In this document: positions 6,821-14,375 of the stretch, in pieces | How positions within the stretch are numbered: the stretch's first letter is position 1 | Layout: each line of letters starts with the position of its first letter | Assembly (NCBI GenBank): GCA_947625485.1 | Contig: CANQOP010000004.1 | Location: 1 to 64,000 of the forward strand | Direction: 5' to 3' | DNA: 64,000 nt | Source of the DNA: an uncultured Clostridia bacterium | GTDB taxonomy: Bacteria > Bacillota > Clostridia > Oscillospirales > Acutalibacteraceae | Translations under genes and position numbers: made by a program | Notes under the pieces: generated by a model | Told to the model about the DNA's origin: nothing | Databases searched by the model: none | What the model saw: the letters and a program-made list of their open reading frames with translations, nothing else

Positions 6821-7054
6821 ATGGACAATAAAGAAACGGCAGAGCATTTTAGAAGCAGGAGTTCAGAAGTACCTTTATGGCACAGACAGAATATCTCAGT
6901 AGAAGAAGCCAGTGGGTACACAGGACTTGGAAGAGACACGATATATTCTCTCACGCAGGAAGATGACTGTGACTTTGTATTAAAAGTCGGACACAGAACG
7001 ATGATAAAGCGAAAAAAGTTCGAGAATTATTTGGAAAACCTTTCGTCGATATAG
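6821..7054 (+). CDS. Excisionase-like HTH protein 4
   Basis: This 77-residue protein keeps the fold (WHRQNISVEEASGYTGLGRDTIYSL, then VGHRTMIKRKKFENYLE) but diverges in the recognition part: CDFVLKVGH replaces CPFVIWIG. The ATG at 6821 follows GGGAGGTG. Divergence in the wing suggests that its DNA site differs from those of copies 1-3. Confidence 0.72.
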   Translation: MDNKETAEHFRSRSSEVPLWHRQNISVEEASGYTGLGRDTIYSLTQEDDCDFVLKVGHRTMIKRKKFENYLENLSSI

Positions 7055-7066
7055 GAGGTGCTTTAG

Positions 7067-7318
7067 GTGTTAAGAGTTATTAGTGAAGAAATCACTGCTT
7101 ACAGAAGGCAGATTGATGAAAGAAAAAATGATTTACCACTATGGGAACAAAAAGTCCTTACTTGTGATGAAGCAGCCGCATATTCCGGAATTGGTATTAG
7201 AAGGCTGAGAAAAATGGCATTGGCAAAAGGGTGTCCGTTTGCTATTGCAAATGGTACACAGATTTTGATAGCAAGAGAAAAGTTTGACGCTTATATGGAT
7301 AAAGCGGAAAAGGTTTAG
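7067..7318 (+). CDS. Excisionase-like HTH protein 5 (adjacent to integrase)
   Basis: This 83-residue protein has the most divergent sequence of the five: WEQKVLTCDEAAAYSGIGIRRLRKM, then CPFAIANGTQILIAREKFDAYMD. It starts at a GTG behind AGGAGG and ends 12 bp before the integrase gene. Its position directly before int is that of Xis in Tn916, so this copy is the best candidate for the true excisionase; the other four may be regulators or former excisionases. Confidence 0.75.
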   Translation: MLRVISEEITAYRRQIDERKNDLPLWEQKVLTCDEAAAYSGIGIRRLRKMALAKGCPFAIANGTQILIAREKFDAYMDKAEKV

Positions 7319-7330
7319 GAGGAAAATAAA

Positions 7331-8590
7331 ATGGCAAAGACAAAAAGACGAGATAAATCAAGAGTGGTTCTCCGTACAGGAGAATCACAACGTGCAGACG
7401 GTACATATCATTATAGTTGGACGGATGCAAATCGCAAAAGGCGTTATGTATATGCCAAGACACTCGATGAGCTTCGCTACAAAGAGGAGCAGATTGAAAA
7501 AGATAAAAAAGACGGCATAAAGGCAGAAGCTCGATATACTACCCTCAATGATATGTATGAGCTTTGGAAAGACTTGAAACGAGGTCTTAAAAACAATACC
7601 TTTGAAAACTATAAGTATATGTATGAGACATTCGTTCGTAATCAAATTGGCTCAAAGACGGTATCTTCTTTGAAAAAGACAGATATTAAAAGGTTCTATA
7701 ATTACCTTGCAGATGAAAGACATCTAAAACCGGCGACTATTGACAATATCCATACGGTTCTTCATCAGATTTTGGATATGGCAGTTGATGATGATTATCT
7801 CAGAAATAACCCTTCCAATAATGTGCTGAAAGAGTTAAAGCAGTCCCATTGTTTTCAAACGGAGAAACGCAGAGCCTTAACGAGACCGGAACAGGAATTA
7901 TTTTTGAGCTATCTGAAGAATACACCGTCTGCAAGTTTGTGGTATCCAATTTTTGCGGTGTTGGTTGGAACGGGACTTCGTGTTGGTGAAGCAACGGGTC
8001 TCAGATGGTGCGACATTGATTTGGACGAAGGAATTATCAATGTTAATCATACGCTGGTATATTATGACCATAGAACCGACGGTAGTAAGCGTGGCTGCTA
8101 TTTTAATATCAATACCACGAAAACGCCGGCTGGCAAACGCCAAGTCCCGATGTTGGATTTCGTCAAAGAAGCATTCCTTATGGAAAAAGAAAGACAGGAG
8201 CTTCTTGATATTCATTGTGAAGCTGTTGTAGACGGATATACTGATTTTATCTTTCTTAACCGTTTTGGACAACCGCAACATCAGGCAACCCTTAACAAAG
8301 CAATCCGTCGTATTATCCGTGACTGCAATGATGAACAGCTTTTGAAAGATGAAAATGCAAAGGTTTTGCTTCCGCATTTTAGTTGCCACTCATTAAGGCA
8401 TACATTCACGACAAGAATGTGTGAAGCAGGGGTTAATGTAAAGGTTATTCAGGATACGCTTGGACACAAAGATATTTCTACAACCCTTAATATTTATACC
8501 GATGTGACGAAGGAGTTAAGGAGGTCTGAATTTGAAGGTCTTGACTCGTACTTCAAAAATGAGTATAATAAGGCGAATGAAGTATTATAA
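7331..8590 (+). CDS. Tyrosine recombinase / integrase (Tn916 type)
   Basis: This 419-residue protein has an N-terminal arm-binding domain (residues 10-65; GTYHYSWTDANRKRRYVYAKT), a core-binding SAM-like domain (about 70-170), and a catalytic domain. The catalytic residues visible are Arg217 (GTGLRVGEATGL), His353 and Arg356 (HSLRHTF), His379 (LGHKDISTT) and Tyr389 (IYTDV). It integrates and excises a mobile element. The gene is last in the excisionase array, and in Tn916-like elements int lies close to the right end, so that end should be within a few hundred bases downstream. Confidence 0.93.
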   Translation: MAKTKRRDKSRVVLRTGESQRADGTYHYSWTDANRKRRYVYAKTLDELRYKEEQIEKDKKDGIKAEARYTTLNDMYELWKDLKRGLKNNTFENYKYMYETFVRNQIGSKTVSSLKKTDIKRFYNYLADERHLKPATIDNIHTVLHQILDMAVDDDYLRNNPSNNVLKELKQSHCFQTEKRRALTRPEQELFLSYLKNTPSASLWYPIFAVLVGTGLRVGEATGLRWCDIDLDEGIINVNHTLVYYDHRTDGSKRGCYFNINTTKTPAGKRQVPMLDFVKEAFLMEKERQELLDIHCEAVVDGYTDFIFLNRFGQPQHQATLNKAIRRIIRDCNDEQLLKDENAKVLLPHFSCHSLRHTFTTRMCEAGVNVKVIQDTLGHKDISTTLNIYTDVTKELRRSEFEGLDSYFKNEYNKANEVL

Positions 8591-8691
8591 ACTGCTCGTT
8601 TTCGTGGGCATTAGATTTACATCATTTACACCAATTTCTACAAATAATGCTGCTCCGAGGGTGTACGTTTAGGAGATAGGAAAGTCTAAAA

Positions 8692-8826
8692 ATGGGCTTC
8701 AAACAACATATCAGTAGAACTTGGCAGATGATAGAACAGCAAGTGAATGATGTACCATTTCGTCCCGACGATGAAGTCGCTCGACAAGTAAACACCACAC
8801 AAAGTCAGTTCTTATGCGAGGTTTGA
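8692..8826 (+). CDS. Possible 44-residue protein downstream of integrase
   Basis: An open frame of 44 codons starts at an ATG; AGGAGA lies about 15 bases upstream, which is far. The protein (begins MGFKQHISRTWQMIEQQV) is not recognised. The block CCCGACGATGAAG within it recurs near 12698 in another frame. It may be part of the element end or a remnant. The remainder of 8591-9111 holds short ATTTAC/TTACGCC motifs, typical of integrase arm sites, and AT-rich DNA. Confidence 0.3.
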   Translation: MGFKQHISRTWQMIEQQVNDVPFRPDDEVARQVNTTQSQFLCEV

Positions 8827-8852
8827 CGATTTGGAAATTAAAGATTAACACT

Positions 8853-8875
8853 ATTTACGCCAAACTTACGCCATT
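8853..8875 (+). repeat. Paired TTACGCC repeat, copy 1
   Basis: Two TTACGCC motifs about 10 bp apart (ATTTACGCC, then AACTTACGCCATT). A closely similar pair occurs at 12559-12583. Spaced short direct repeats near int are typical integrase arm-binding sites, and similar motifs (ATTTACATC, ATTTACACC) lie just after int. Confidence 0.45.
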
Positions 8876-9111
8876 GTGTGCAAATTTTTGCGCAGGTATT
8901 TAATGCTTAGAAAGTCTTTCTTCCTAATCTTTTATTTCGCATACTTTATGATGAAAATATGTATTTTAGCTATAATAAGTCTTAAAGACTAACTATAAAA
9001 AGTCAATAGGAAAATTCAAAAAAGTTGAGTGAATTGATGACGGAGTAAAAATTGTATAGCAAACAAAGCATCTGAAAAGATGCTTAAAAGCAAAATATAA
9101 GATAATAGGAT

Positions 9112-10287
9112 TTAAGCGGCTAATCTGTAAGATTCGCCAGACTTCTGCAAAGCAAAGATAAGGCGAACTAACTTTTTAGCAGCGTGAGAGACAGCAACAT
9201 TGTAGTGCTTACCCTCAGAAAGCTTTTTAGCAAGATAATCTGCAAACACAGGATTCCAATAACAGACATACTTTGTTGTGTTGAAAAGAGCATAACGGAG
9301 ATAGCGAGAACCTCGTTTCTCCATATGGGCATAACAGTTGTTGAGTTGTCCGGATTGGTAAGTAGATGGAGAAAGTCCTGCAAAAGCAAGGATTTTGTCA
9401 GGTGAATCAAAGTTATTGAAATCACCGATTTCAGCAATAATCATAGCCGCCATATTTAAGCCAATACCAGGAACCGAGGTAATAGGAGAAGCAATTTTAT
9501 CCATAATGGATTCAATGGCTGATTCAATTTCTGTAATTTCATTATTAAACTCTCGGATAAGTTTAATCGTATGTTTAAGTTCAAGTGCTTTTGCAGGCAT
9601 ATATGTGCCGATAGAATTTCGGGCAGCATCACGAATTTGAATCGCTTTATCTCTACCATAACGACCTTTTGAAGCTGTATAAAGTAAATTTGTAAGATGA
9701 GTAAGATGAACCTCGGCAATGTGTTTTGCACTTGGCAGTTCGCTTAAAAGCGCATAAGCAGAGGCAGTATGCAGTGTCGGGAGCAAGGTTTCCAATTCTG
9801 GGAAAAGGATATTTACTAATCTTGCAACTGAAGATTTTAACGTTGCCCGTTCTTTAACTTTGTCAAATCTGTATCTTGTTAGTGACTTTAGCTCCGAATT
9901 GTGGTATGCTATGTTTGTGTAGGGCTTGAGGCTCACATCAGACATTAGCATAGAAGCAATCGTTCTTGCATCCACACGGTCGGTTTTAGTTTTTCTAAGA
10001 CTTTGACTTTTACGGTAAAGGTTAGTGTGCAACGGATTTATGACATAGGTGGGAAGACCATTGTCAAGAAGAAATCCCATGAGATTGTAGCTGTAATGTC
10101 CAGTAGCCTCAAGTCCTACTTTTATTTTGCCGTCAATACCTGTACAGGTATTGATTGTATGAAGCAAAGCTTCAAATCCTTCTTTACTGTTGGTAACAGT
10201 AAAGACATCTGCAAGGACTTCTCCCTCTGAACTTATGATAAAACAGTCGTGCTTGTCCTTTGCAACATCAATTCCAACAAAAATCAT
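9112..10287 (-). CDS. IS110-family transposase (DEDD recombinase)
   Basis: This 391-residue protein has the N-terminal RuvC-like DEDD domain: Asp7 in FVGIDVAKD, Glu60 in VGLEATGHY, and Asp103 and Asp106 in KTDRVDARTIA. The C-terminal Transposase_20 domain includes ITSVPGIG, GLSPSTYQSG and KRGSRYLR, where the catalytic serine lies. It is of full family length and appears intact. Recent work shows that IS110-type recombinases use a structured bridge RNA transcribed from the non-coding end to pair donor and target DNA. The ribosome binding site is CGGAGGTATTCA before the ATG. Confidence 0.95.
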   Translation of the reverse strand: MIFVGIDVAKDKHDCFIISSEGEVLADVFTVTNSKEGFEALLHTINTCTGIDGKIKVGLEATGHYSYNLMGFLLDNGLPTYVINPLHTNLYRKSQSLRKTKTDRVDARTIASMLMSDVSLKPYTNIAYHNSELKSLTRYRFDKVKERATLKSSVARLVNILFPELETLLPTLHTASAYALLSELPSAKHIAEVHLTHLTNLLYTASKGRYGRDKAIQIRDAARNSIGTYMPAKALELKHTIKLIREFNNEITEIESAIESIMDKIASPITSVPGIGLNMAAMIIAEIGDFNNFDSPDKILAFAGLSPSTYQSGQLNNCYAHMEKRGSRYLRYALFNTTKYVCYWNPVFADYLAKKLSEGKHYNVAVSHAAKKLVRLIFALQKSGESYRLAA

Positions 10288-10289
10288 TG

Positions 10290-10530
10290 AATACCTCCGA
10301 TATGGTTTATTGTGATGCTATGTATCCACAGAACACTTTACCTTGTAACCTCGTTCTAAATAAACCGTCGGGCGGTATCTAACTGATTAACAATACTGTA
10401 AAGAGCCGTGGTTGGAGCCTTTCGAAAACCGTCATGCGGTAGGAAGTGATAACCAATCCACAGCACCTCCTACAGTGTAGCATATGTGCTTGGAGAGGCA
10501 CAATAATAACTACTACTTTATTATACGAGG
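10290..10530 (-). ncRNA. Putative IS110 bridge RNA region
   Basis: This is the non-coding end upstream of the transposase on its own strand, where IS110-group bridge RNAs are encoded. On the minus strand it contains two hairpins with the same stem and different loops, ACCG-N5-CGGT, at 10428-10440 and 10364-10376. It also contains GC-rich segments (CCAACCACGGCTC, GTAGGAGGTGCTGTGG) with pairing potential. The RNA limits, guide loops and promoter are not determinable by eye. Its identity rests on position and family knowledge. Confidence 0.5.
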
Positions 10531-10557
10531 AAGTGATTTTAAAAATGAGTCTAAATA

Positions 10558-10662
10558 CCATATCAATATGACAGACAAGCGGACACCTACACCACGTTTA
10601 GGGCGTATATAAAGGATTACAAGGAGATAGAGTGTATTACAGGGCTGGGGATTGATTTATAG
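10558..10662 (+). pseudogene. Possible gene remnant next to the IS110 end
   Basis: A frame of 34 codons without a start, ending TYTTFRAYIKDYKEIE then CITGLGIDL and a stop, begins just outside the IS110 element. Its composition looks coding, and it is preceded by an in-frame stop at the element edge. It may be the 3' end of a gene cut by the insertion or by an earlier deletion. I cannot name the family. Confidence 0.3.
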
Positions 10663-10715
10663 ATATTTGTGTGATAGAATAAGGCAACGCCAAATCGTAA
10701 TTTGTGGAGATAAGT

Positions 10716-11189
10716 ATGGACTATGCAATTCGGGAAATAGCAGAGGAAGAATATCCATTACTCGAAGATTTTTTATATGAGGCTATTTTTGTGCCAGAAG
10801 GAATGTCTGCGCCTTCCAAATCAATTATCAATCAACCAGAGTTACAGGTATATATCGCTAATTTTGGGAAGGAAAAAGGCGATATAGGATTGCTTGCAGA
10901 AGTGGGAGGTAAAATTATTGGTGCCGTTTGGGTGCGGGTTATGGACGATTACGGGCATATTGATAACGATACACCCTCCTTTGCCATTTCATTGTATAAA
11001 GAATATCGTGGCTTAGGCATAGGAACCACACTAATGAAAGAAATGCTCTGTATTTTGAAAAACAGAGAATATAAACAAGCGTCACTCGCCGTTCAAAAAG
11101 CAAATTATGCTGTAAGAATGTATCTGAAAATCGGATTTGAAATTGTGGACGAGAATGATGAAGAATATATTATGCTTTACCGTTTGTAA
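10716..11189 (+). CDS. GNAT-family N-acetyltransferase
   Basis: This 157-residue protein has the GNAT acetyl-CoA loop at about residues 105-115 (YRGLGIGTTLMKEML, i.e. the Q/RxxGxG motif) and a C-terminal AVRMYLKIGFEIVDEN strand typical of the fold. It transfers an acetyl group to an unknown amine. I start at the ATG at 10716, six bases after GTGGAG; a GTG at 10704 is possible but overlaps that site. It stands alone between the IS110 element and a gap of about 400 bp, in accessory DNA. Confidence 0.82.
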   Translation: MDYAIREIAEEEYPLLEDFLYEAIFVPEGMSAPSKSIINQPELQVYIANFGKEKGDIGLLAEVGGKIIGAVWVRVMDDYGHIDNDTPSFAISLYKEYRGLGIGTTLMKEMLCILKNREYKQASLAVQKANYAVRMYLKIGFEIVDENDEEYIMLYRL

Positions 11190-11600
11190 AAACACAAATT
11201 CCAGTTTGTCAAGCGTGAATATGTTAAGCACTTATTTAAAATTGCCATTTTGTTGACCGAAAATCAGCAGACAACTAACAGAGAAAAATTGTCCAAAATT
11301 CGACAGGATTGATTCTATTTTGCTTTAGTGACAAGTTGTCCGCTGGGCGAGATTAAAAACAAGTCTGCGAAAATCCGTATATATTCATATAGATTAGATA
11401 ATTGAGAAGTCCAAAAATGCTGATATATAAAGAAAAATCAGCATTATTAAATCTCAAATATCCCTTAAAAGTTATTTAATTAGTCAAGGAAAATATACCG
11501 ATGTTGTTAACAGACGGCAGATTTTTCACAATTCGGGTGTATGATAATAGCTGTAGGGTGGCTGTTCGACAAATAGGAAGTTATCGAGGAGATTGATAAA
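11190..11600. other. Gene-free gap with one AT-rich hairpin
   Basis: No convincing coding frame is visible in these 410 bp. AATGCTGAT (11416-11424) is the exact complement of ATCAGCATT (11437-11445), a hairpin without a T run. A 17-base string, AATATACCGATGTTGTT, near 11494 recurs near 15188, where it lies in a different context. The base composition becomes strongly AT-rich from here to about 14.1 kb. Confidence 0.4.
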
Positions 11601-12509
11601 ATGAATAAAATTAGAAAATTATTTGGAGAATTTGATTTATCTTGGAAAAGATTAATTATATTTGCAGTTATATCAGGAGTATATACTGCAATTATGGCTA
11701 TCTTGCCAATAACAAATAATACTTCTTTTAAAGATATAACGATAACCTTTGAAGTATGGATTTTGTTTGGAATATTTATTATTATGAACAGCAAATCTGC
11801 AAAAGATTCAGCATTAAAATGCTTTGTATTCTTTCTGATTAGTCAGCCGCTTATATATTTATTACAAGTTCCGTTTAGTTGGCAAGGTTGGAATTTATTT
11901 AGCTATTATGGATATTGGTTTATATGGACTTTATTAACACTGCCTATGGGCTTTATAGGCTATTATATGAAAAAAGATAAATGGTGGGGTTTACTCATTT
12001 TAACACCAATATTGATATTCTTGGGAATGCATTACGAAGCCTTTTTAAGAGAAATGCTTTTATATTTTCCATATCATTTACTTAGTATTATCTTTTGTAT
12101 TCTGACATTGATTATATATCCATTATTTATATTCAAAAATAAAAAAATAAAAATAGCCGGAATTATAATAAGTATCTTAATTATTTTAATAATGTCCCTA
12201 ACAGCTTTAAGCGGAGGAAATAATTATCTTACAGCTATAAGCGGAGGAAATAATTATTATAATACTAAAATTCTTGTTAGCGGTAGTTCTGAAGATGTAG
12301 TTTTTGACAATAATTATAAAGTTTATTTAGAAAATGAAGATTATGGAGACGTATGGATAGAATATGAAGAAGATTTTAAAAATTATGTTGTAAATGCAGA
12401 ATTTAGAAAAATAGGAAAAACCGAGTTCGTAATCGAATCTCCAAACGGAGATAAAAATATATATGAAATTGACATAGAAAGAGATTCATACAACCTAAAG
12501 AAAAAATAG
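11601..12509 (+). CDS. Polytopic membrane protein with extracellular tail
   Basis: I do not recognise this 302-residue protein. It has about six hydrophobic segments between residues 15 and 203 (for example LIIFAVISGVYTAIMAILP, WILFGIFIIM, WGLLILTPILIFLGM and IAGIIISILIILIMSLTAL). A soluble C-terminal tail of about 95 residues is rich in Asp, Glu and Tyr and ends DSYNLKKK. Just after the last helix the unit TALSGGNNYL is duplicated. The gene is very AT-rich compared with the host genes further on, which suggests transfer. The ribosome binding site is GAGGAG. It is followed by other secreted unknowns and may form a cargo group with them. Confidence 0.65.
   Translation: MNKIRKLFGEFDLSWKRLIIFAVISGVYTAIMAILPITNNTSFKDITITFEVWILFGIFIIMNSKSAKDSALKCFVFFLISQPLIYLLQVPFSWQGWNLFSYYGYWFIWTLLTLPMGFIGYYMKKDKWWGLLILTPILIFLGMHYEAFLREMLLYFPYHLLSIIFCILTLIIYPLFIFKNKKIKIAGIIISILIILIMSLTALSGGNNYLTAISGGNNYYNTKILVSGSSEDVVFDNNYKVYLENEDYGDVWIEYEEDFKNYVVNAEFRKIGKTEFVIESPNGDKNIYEIDIERDSYNLKKK
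12201..12260 (+). repeat. 30-bp tandem duplication inside the membrane protein gene
   Basis: Two 30-bp units (12201-12230 and 12231-12260), 27 of 30 bases identical, encode TALSGGNNYL and TAISGGNNYY. The length is a multiple of three, so the frame is kept. It marks a recent in-frame slippage event at the membrane/tail junction. Confidence 0.85.
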
Positions 12510-12558
12510 TTTAATATATTAGCCGGTTTTAAAGATGTATAATTTATATATTTGAGCC

Positions 12559-12583
12559 ACTTACGCTAAAGTTTACGCCATTT
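12559..12583 (+). repeat. Paired TTACGC repeat, copy 2
   Basis: ACTTACGCTAAAG followed by TTTACGCCATTT resembles the pair at 8853-8875. It lies in the 250-bp gap after the membrane protein gene. It may mark the end of an element or be an integrase arm-site cluster. The same gap has a 14-codon frame at 12683-12727 behind a good GGAGG site; it is probably a leader peptide or a broken gene start. Confidence 0.4.
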
Positions 12584-12758
12584 AGAACATCATCTATAAC
12601 AAGTTATAAAAATTTATATAATTTTGGGTTGAAAAACAGGCTGATAAATGGTAAGATATGAATGGTTATGGAGGGATATAAAATGGACAAATTAAAAATC
12701 CCGACGATGAAGAGTATAGAAAAATAAATTCTGTAAAATAAAAATTTGTGGAGGTAAA

Positions 12759-13193
12759 ATGAAAAAAATAGCTATATTAGCGTTTTGCTTTATTATTAGT
12801 CTTGCAATGGTTAGCTGTGGAAATAGCAATACTTCGGCCGAACTTTCAAAAAAAGCAAGTACTATTTCGGAGACACAGGATATTGACTTAGAATCGTCTG
12901 AAGTTAATGGCAAAAAAGGGAATGAAAAGGTTGACGAAGAAGCAAACAAAGTAAAAGAAACGACTCAAAAACTGACAGACGAAGAGGTAGAAGAGGCTAA
13001 ACAAGAAGCTCTTGATTATTATAAAAACACAGTGTTTGAAGTAAATTCAATTGAATATGTAAAGAAAAAGAAAGGTGATTGTGCTTTTTCAGTAAATGTC
13101 AGTAAAGATGGTGTTGTTCAAGAACCTAATAGAACTATTTATTTAAAATTAAATAAGGACGGTCGTTGGAAAGTGATTGGAGAGGGATATTGA
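12759..13193 (+). CDS. Small lipoprotein, unknown function
   Basis: This 144-residue protein begins with a lipoprotein signal peptide (MKKIAILAFCFIISLAMVSC, lipobox Cys at residue 20). A charged linker rich in Lys, Glu and Ser (residues 25-75) follows, and then a C-terminal domain of about 65 residues (EALDYYKNTVFEVNSIEYV ... GRWKVIGEGY) that looks like a small NTF2/cystatin-like fold. It would be anchored outside the cell membrane. It is AT-rich like its neighbours and is followed 43 bp later by another secreted protein, so the two are probably co-transcribed. Confidence 0.65.
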   Translation: MKKIAILAFCFIISLAMVSCGNSNTSAELSKKASTISETQDIDLESSEVNGKKGNEKVDEEANKVKETTQKLTDEEVEEAKQEALDYYKNTVFEVNSIEYVKKKKGDCAFSVNVSKDGVVQEPNRTIYLKLNKDGRWKVIGEGY

Positions 13194-13236
13194 TATATTA
13201 TAATTTAGTAAAAAGGATAAAAAGGGGATTTGAAAT

Positions 13237-14058
13237 ATGGAAAAGAAAAAGCTAAAAAAATGTTGTTGTATTTTACTTATAATTAGTATTGTATGCTGTA
13301 TGATAACAACTTCTGCTTTTGTTAGTGCTAAGGCTAAATACTATGATTGGAAAAAAATAGAAGACAATTTATGGAGACGAGTACCTAAAAATTCTTGCTA
13401 TGCACAGCAGGAATTACATATAATGGGCAATAAGTTATACTCTCCTTATTATTACACCAAAAAATATGGTGGTAAATGGGGAGAAGAAGCCATAACTTCA
13501 TGGAAAATGGATCAATCACACCAGAGTCTGAAAATTGTAACTGCTAAAAAAAATAAAGCATACGTTCAGTTATCAAGTGAAATGGGTGAGGCGGTGCTTT
13601 ATTCTGTTAATCTTGATACGTCGAAGAAAAAAGTAGTTACAAAAAAGTTTGCTTTGTATGAATCTACTGCTAAGTTTTTTTATGCATCTCCCAAAAAAGT
13701 AACAGATACAAGTTCCGTACCAATATATATATGGAAAATTAAAGGAAATTCACTCAAAAAAGGAAAATGCCTCGGGAAATATATTTTCGGAACAAAAGCC
13801 ATTGGGAAATATATCTATTATGGCAAGTACAAAAATTCGTCTCAAAAAAAGGTAACCGTTTATCGTGCTGATTTAAATGGTTGTCATGTAAAAAAATTAT
13901 TTACAGTAAAAGGTAAAGGGAGTTACTGCCAGTCTATTATTAATGGTATCAGCAAAAAACAAATTACGGTAATAACTAGTGTAAATAGTAAGCCTTTAAC
14001 TTATACGTACAACATAAAAACTAAAAAGCTGAAAAAACTTAATAATACACGTCAATAA
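13237..14058 (+). CDS. Secreted lysine/tyrosine-rich protein, unknown
   Basis: This 273-residue protein has an N-terminal signal or anchor sequence (residues 9-31, with three cysteines before it) and a mature part of repeated beta-strand stretches. The strands are rich in Lys and Tyr (for example KYIFGTKAIGKYIYYGKYK and KKVTVYRADLNG), suggesting a beta-propeller or DUF5050-like sheet. The ribosome binding site is AAAGGGGA. I do not recognise a family with confidence. It ends at a strong hairpin and belongs to the AT-rich group of exported proteins at 11.6-14.1 kb. Confidence 0.6.
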   Translation: MEKKKLKKCCCILLIISIVCCMITTSAFVSAKAKYYDWKKIEDNLWRRVPKNSCYAQQELHIMGNKLYSPYYYTKKYGGKWGEEAITSWKMDQSHQSLKIVTAKKNKAYVQLSSEMGEAVLYSVNLDTSKKKVVTKKFALYESTAKFFYASPKKVTDTSSVPIYIWKIKGNSLKKGKCLGKYIFGTKAIGKYIYYGKYKNSSQKKVTVYRADLNGCHVKKLFTVKGKGSYCQSIINGISKKQITVITSVNSKPLTYTYNIKTKKLKKLNNTRQ

Positions 14059-14070
14059 AAAAGGAACGAA

Positions 14071-14118
14071 GAAGGATGCTTTAATTAGGGATAACTATAA
14101 AGCATCCTTCATTAAATT
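14071..14118 (+). terminator. Terminator hairpin after the secreted protein gene
   Basis: GAAGGATGCTTTA is the exact complement of TAAAGCATCCTTC (13 bp), with a 14-base loop, followed by ATTAAATTT. It ends the AT-rich gene group. Confidence 0.75.
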
Positions 14119-14228
14119 TGGCTTTAACCGTATTAAATACTCAATTAATACGTAGAACATTTACTCTTTTTAAGTCTTCTTTTATGTATTTTGTTCTTTT
14201 ATAAAAGCCCGAGGCGGGTGTTATATTT

Positions 14229-14298
14229 ACATTGACTTTTTGAGCGCGGAAGTGGTAAAATAAAACCTTAAATCCGGCTTTAGGAGATTTTCTATGAG
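14229..14298 (+). repeat. 70-bp direct repeat, left copy (promoter, RBS and start codon)
   Basis: These 70 bp match 15253-15322 at 69 positions (CCTT here, CCGT there), and similarity stops sharply on both sides. The repeat holds a promoter (TTGACT, 18 bp, TAAAAT), the AGGAGA site and ATGAG. The copies are 1,024 bp apart and enclose the metallophosphoesterase cassette. It behaves like an attachment-site or integration duplication at the 5' end of the gene at 15318. Confidence 0.92.
14232..14261 (+). promoter_or_regulatory. Captured sigma-A promoter driving the cassette
   Basis: TTGACT at 14232-14237 and TAAAAT at 14256-14261 are separated by 18 bp. The same promoter recurs at 15256-15285 before the flavin-reductase-like gene. 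Here it reads into the 25-codon frame and the metallophosphoesterase gene. Confidence 0.65.
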
Positions 14299-14371
14299 GC
14301 GGCGAAAGCAAGGAAAATCAAAACAGTCCGATAAGACAATCAGAAATAACGCAAAGGAAGGAGGTCAATAA
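14294..14371 (+). CDS. 25-codon leader frame from the captured start codon
   Basis: The duplicated ribosome binding site and ATG now open a basic 25-residue frame (MRRRKQGKSKQSDKTIRNNA...) that ends 4 bp before the metallophosphoesterase start. The AAGGAGG site of the next gene lies inside it, so translation may be coupled. It is probably an accident of integration, not a conserved protein. Confidence 0.4.
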   Translation: MRRRKQGKSKQSDKTIRNNAKEGGQ

Positions 14372-14375
14372 ATAG

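Larger units (their letters stand above)
9060..10540 (-). mobile_element. IS110-family insertion sequence (boundaries approximate)
   Basis: The element contains one transposase gene on the minus strand and about 250 bp of non-coding DNA upstream of it. IS110 elements lack terminal inverted repeats and make no clear target duplication, so I cannot fix the ends. A 10-bp sequence, AGGAAGTGAT, occurs at 10441-10450 and again at 10531-10540, which may reflect a donor-guide match to the element end. A small stem AAGCATC/GATGCTT lies 30 bp after the transposase stop. Confidence 0.7.

Noticed and set aside
7242..7463. Minus-strand frame over the end of excisionase-like gene 5 and the integrase start
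   Set aside because: Both genes on the plus strand have good ribosome binding sites and family matches.
7898..8389. Minus-strand open frame of 163 codons inside the integrase gene
   Set aside because: The plus strand encodes the integrase catalytic domain; this frame is its shadow.
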